Of a stretch of 39,051 bases of DNA, positions 38,378 through 39,051 are shown piece after piece (positions within the stretch are counted from its first letter, which is position 1; every line of letters begins with the position of its first letter). The stretch comes from a virus. The stretch covers positions 1 to 39,051 of the IMG/VR virus record IMGVR_UViG_3300036717_000119, one strand, 5' to 3'. The notes below the pieces were generated by a model. That model worked only from the letters and a program-made list of their open reading frames with translations. It made no database searches and was not told the DNA's origin. The position numbers were made by a program, and so were the translations under genes.

Positions 38378-38572
38378 ATGAGCAGCAACAACAAAAACTA
38401 CATTGTCGAATACAACGGTGAACCGGTCACCCGCCTCTCGTTTGAGGGCAACAATGCCAACGTGACCACGGGCGACATTATGGACGCCATTTTGTTCACG
38501 GCGGAAGAGGCCGCTGAGTGTGCGGCGGCCATTGGCACCGGAGCGGAAATTGAACTCGCGAACCTCCAATGA
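38378..38572 (+). CDS. Small hypothetical protein (64 aa)
   Basis: The sequence MSSNNKNYIVEYNGEPVTRLSFEGNNANVTTGDIMDAILFTAEEAAECAAAIGTGAEIELANLQ suggests a small alpha/beta fold. The leader AAAAACTTAAAAACAATAAAT is A-rich with no Shine-Dalgarno site. It is coupled to the next gene by an ATGA overlap at 38569-38572. No function known. Confidence 0.65.
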   Translation: MSSNNKNYIVEYNGEPVTRLSFEGNNANVTTGDIMDAILFTAEEAAECAAAIGTGAEIELANLQ

Positions 38573-38736
38573 AAACAACCGAATTAATAAAATCGCCGTG
38601 CATGATCGCGGTGTGCGCGTGGTGCAACAAGCTGCTCGGCTTGCGTCCGGTGGGGAAAAACGACGCGTGCGACGGCCAGCTGACACACGGAATTTGCGCG
38701 GAATGTTTAGCGAAAAAGAAACTGCAACTCGGTTAA
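38569..38736 (+). CDS. Small zinc-ribbon protein (55 aa)
   Basis: A 55-residue protein starting in ATGA overlap with the previous gene. CAWCNKLLG (16-24) and GICAECLAKK (41-50) form the two CxxC halves of a zinc ribbon: the 'C.WC.K ... HGIC.EC..K' pattern seen in small zinc-binding and two-component-associated proteins. Ends 15 nt before the pentapeptide gene. Role unknown; could be a host-interaction or regulatory protein. Confidence 0.75.
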   Translation: MKTTELIKSPCMIAVCAWCNKLLGLRPVGKNDACDGQLTHGICAECLAKKKLQLG

Positions 38737-38751
38737 CTAAAGGAAAAACAC

Positions 38752-39051
38752 ATGAAAATTAAAATCAATTCAATCTTTGGAAAACTTCTGTTTGAGGGTG
38801 ATTTTGCGGACATCAAAGAGTGCGTTTTGGCGGCTTTACAATCCTGTGCGGATTTGCTCGGTGCGGATTTGCGCGGTGCGAATTTGAGCCATGCGAATTT
38901 GAGCCATGCGGATTTGCGCGATGCGAATTTGCTCGGTGCGGATTTGCGCGATGCGGATTTGAGCGGTGCGGATTTGCGCGGTGCGAATTTGCGCGGTGCG
39001 GATTTGTACGATGCGGATTTGCTCGGTGCGGATTTGCGCGGTGCGAATTTG
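38752..39051 (+). CDS. Pentapeptide-repeat protein, N-terminal part (continues at 1-550)
   Basis: ATG at 38752 follows AACTAAAGGAAAAACAC, an acceptable ribosome-binding site. The first 32 residues ([29 protein letters not shown]) are not repeated and resemble the usual N-terminal cap of phage pentapeptide proteins; repeats then begin with [18 protein letters not shown]. The coding frame runs off the end of the window and continues in frame at its start through the shared 88 bases. In the joined gene the array has roughly 25-29 pentapeptide units; the exact number depends on the assembly. Confidence 0.85.
   Translation, partial: MKIKINSIFGKLLFEGDFADIKECVLAALQSCADLLGADLRGANLSHANLSHADLRDANLLGADLRDADLSGADLRGANLRGADLYDADLLGADLRGANL
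38964..39051. repeat. 88-bp terminal direct repeat (copy of 1-88)
   Basis: Right-hand copy of the terminal overlap described at 1-88, inside the 15-bp repeat array of the pentapeptide gene. Confidence 0.9.

Overview
The window looks like one complete, circularly assembled genome of an uncultured tailed phage. Its first 88 bases are repeated exactly as its last 88 (1-88 = 38964-39051), and one pentapeptide-repeat gene runs in frame across that join, giving a unit of about 38,963 bp. The morphogenesis genes are of the Mu type (gp27-like small terminase, gp28-like large terminase, gp29/DUF935-like portal, gpI-like protease), but I see no transposase, integrase or other lysogeny gene except one 59-residue Cro-like HTH protein. 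I recognise no DNA or RNA polymerase and no tRNA. The host is probably Gram-negative: the phage encodes a small beta-barrel-like outer membrane protein and four proteins with Sec-type leaders, all with Gln right after the likely cleavage site. A Verrucomicrobiota- or Bacteroidota-like host is a guess from this and from the mixed, often Shine-Dalgarno-free leaders.

There are four transcription units. (1) A plus-strand unit of small early genes starts near 37.4-37.7 kb, crosses the join and ends at a bidirectional hairpin near 1.45 kb: a hypothetical protein, a small protein, a zinc-ribbon, the pentapeptide protein and three small genes. (2) A minus-strand unit from 6.86 to 1.47 kb carries replication and DNA modification: two small genes with a Gly-rich repeat ORF, an ASCH-like protein, a DUF1376 replication protein, a DnaC-like helicase loader, a C5 cytosine methylase with a long overprinted ORF inside it, and a Dam-type adenine methylase. 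(3) A plus-strand unit from 7.06 to 12.8 kb carries the HTH protein, a PD-(D/E)XK nuclease, a coiled-coil protein, an ERF-type annealing protein, a YqaJ-type exonuclease and several small, partly membrane genes. (4) One 24-kb minus-strand late unit runs from 37.26 down to 12.97 kb: outer membrane protein, zinc-ribbon, class 3 lipase, small and large terminase, portal, protease, scaffold, decoration protein, major capsid, connectors, tail tube, tape measure, tail hub and fibres.

Units 1/4 and 2/3 diverge from control regions at 37.26-37.71 kb and 6.86-7.06 kb. Both regions contain the same TGTCTCAC-N6/8-GACA element, so one regulator may control all four units.

The best leads are: the 326-codon overprinted ORF with its own strong ribosome-binding site inside the cytosine methylase gene; a repeated Leu-x-Asn motif in protease, scaffold, decoration and capsid proteins that may be the maturation cleavage site; a scaffold-like module fused to or nested in the protease gene; secreted or outer-membrane proteins encoded inside the virion gene cluster; a lipase with no recognisable endolysin; and at least four genes with in-frame tandem DNA repeats. 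All product names come from reading motifs and gene order; no database search was possible.
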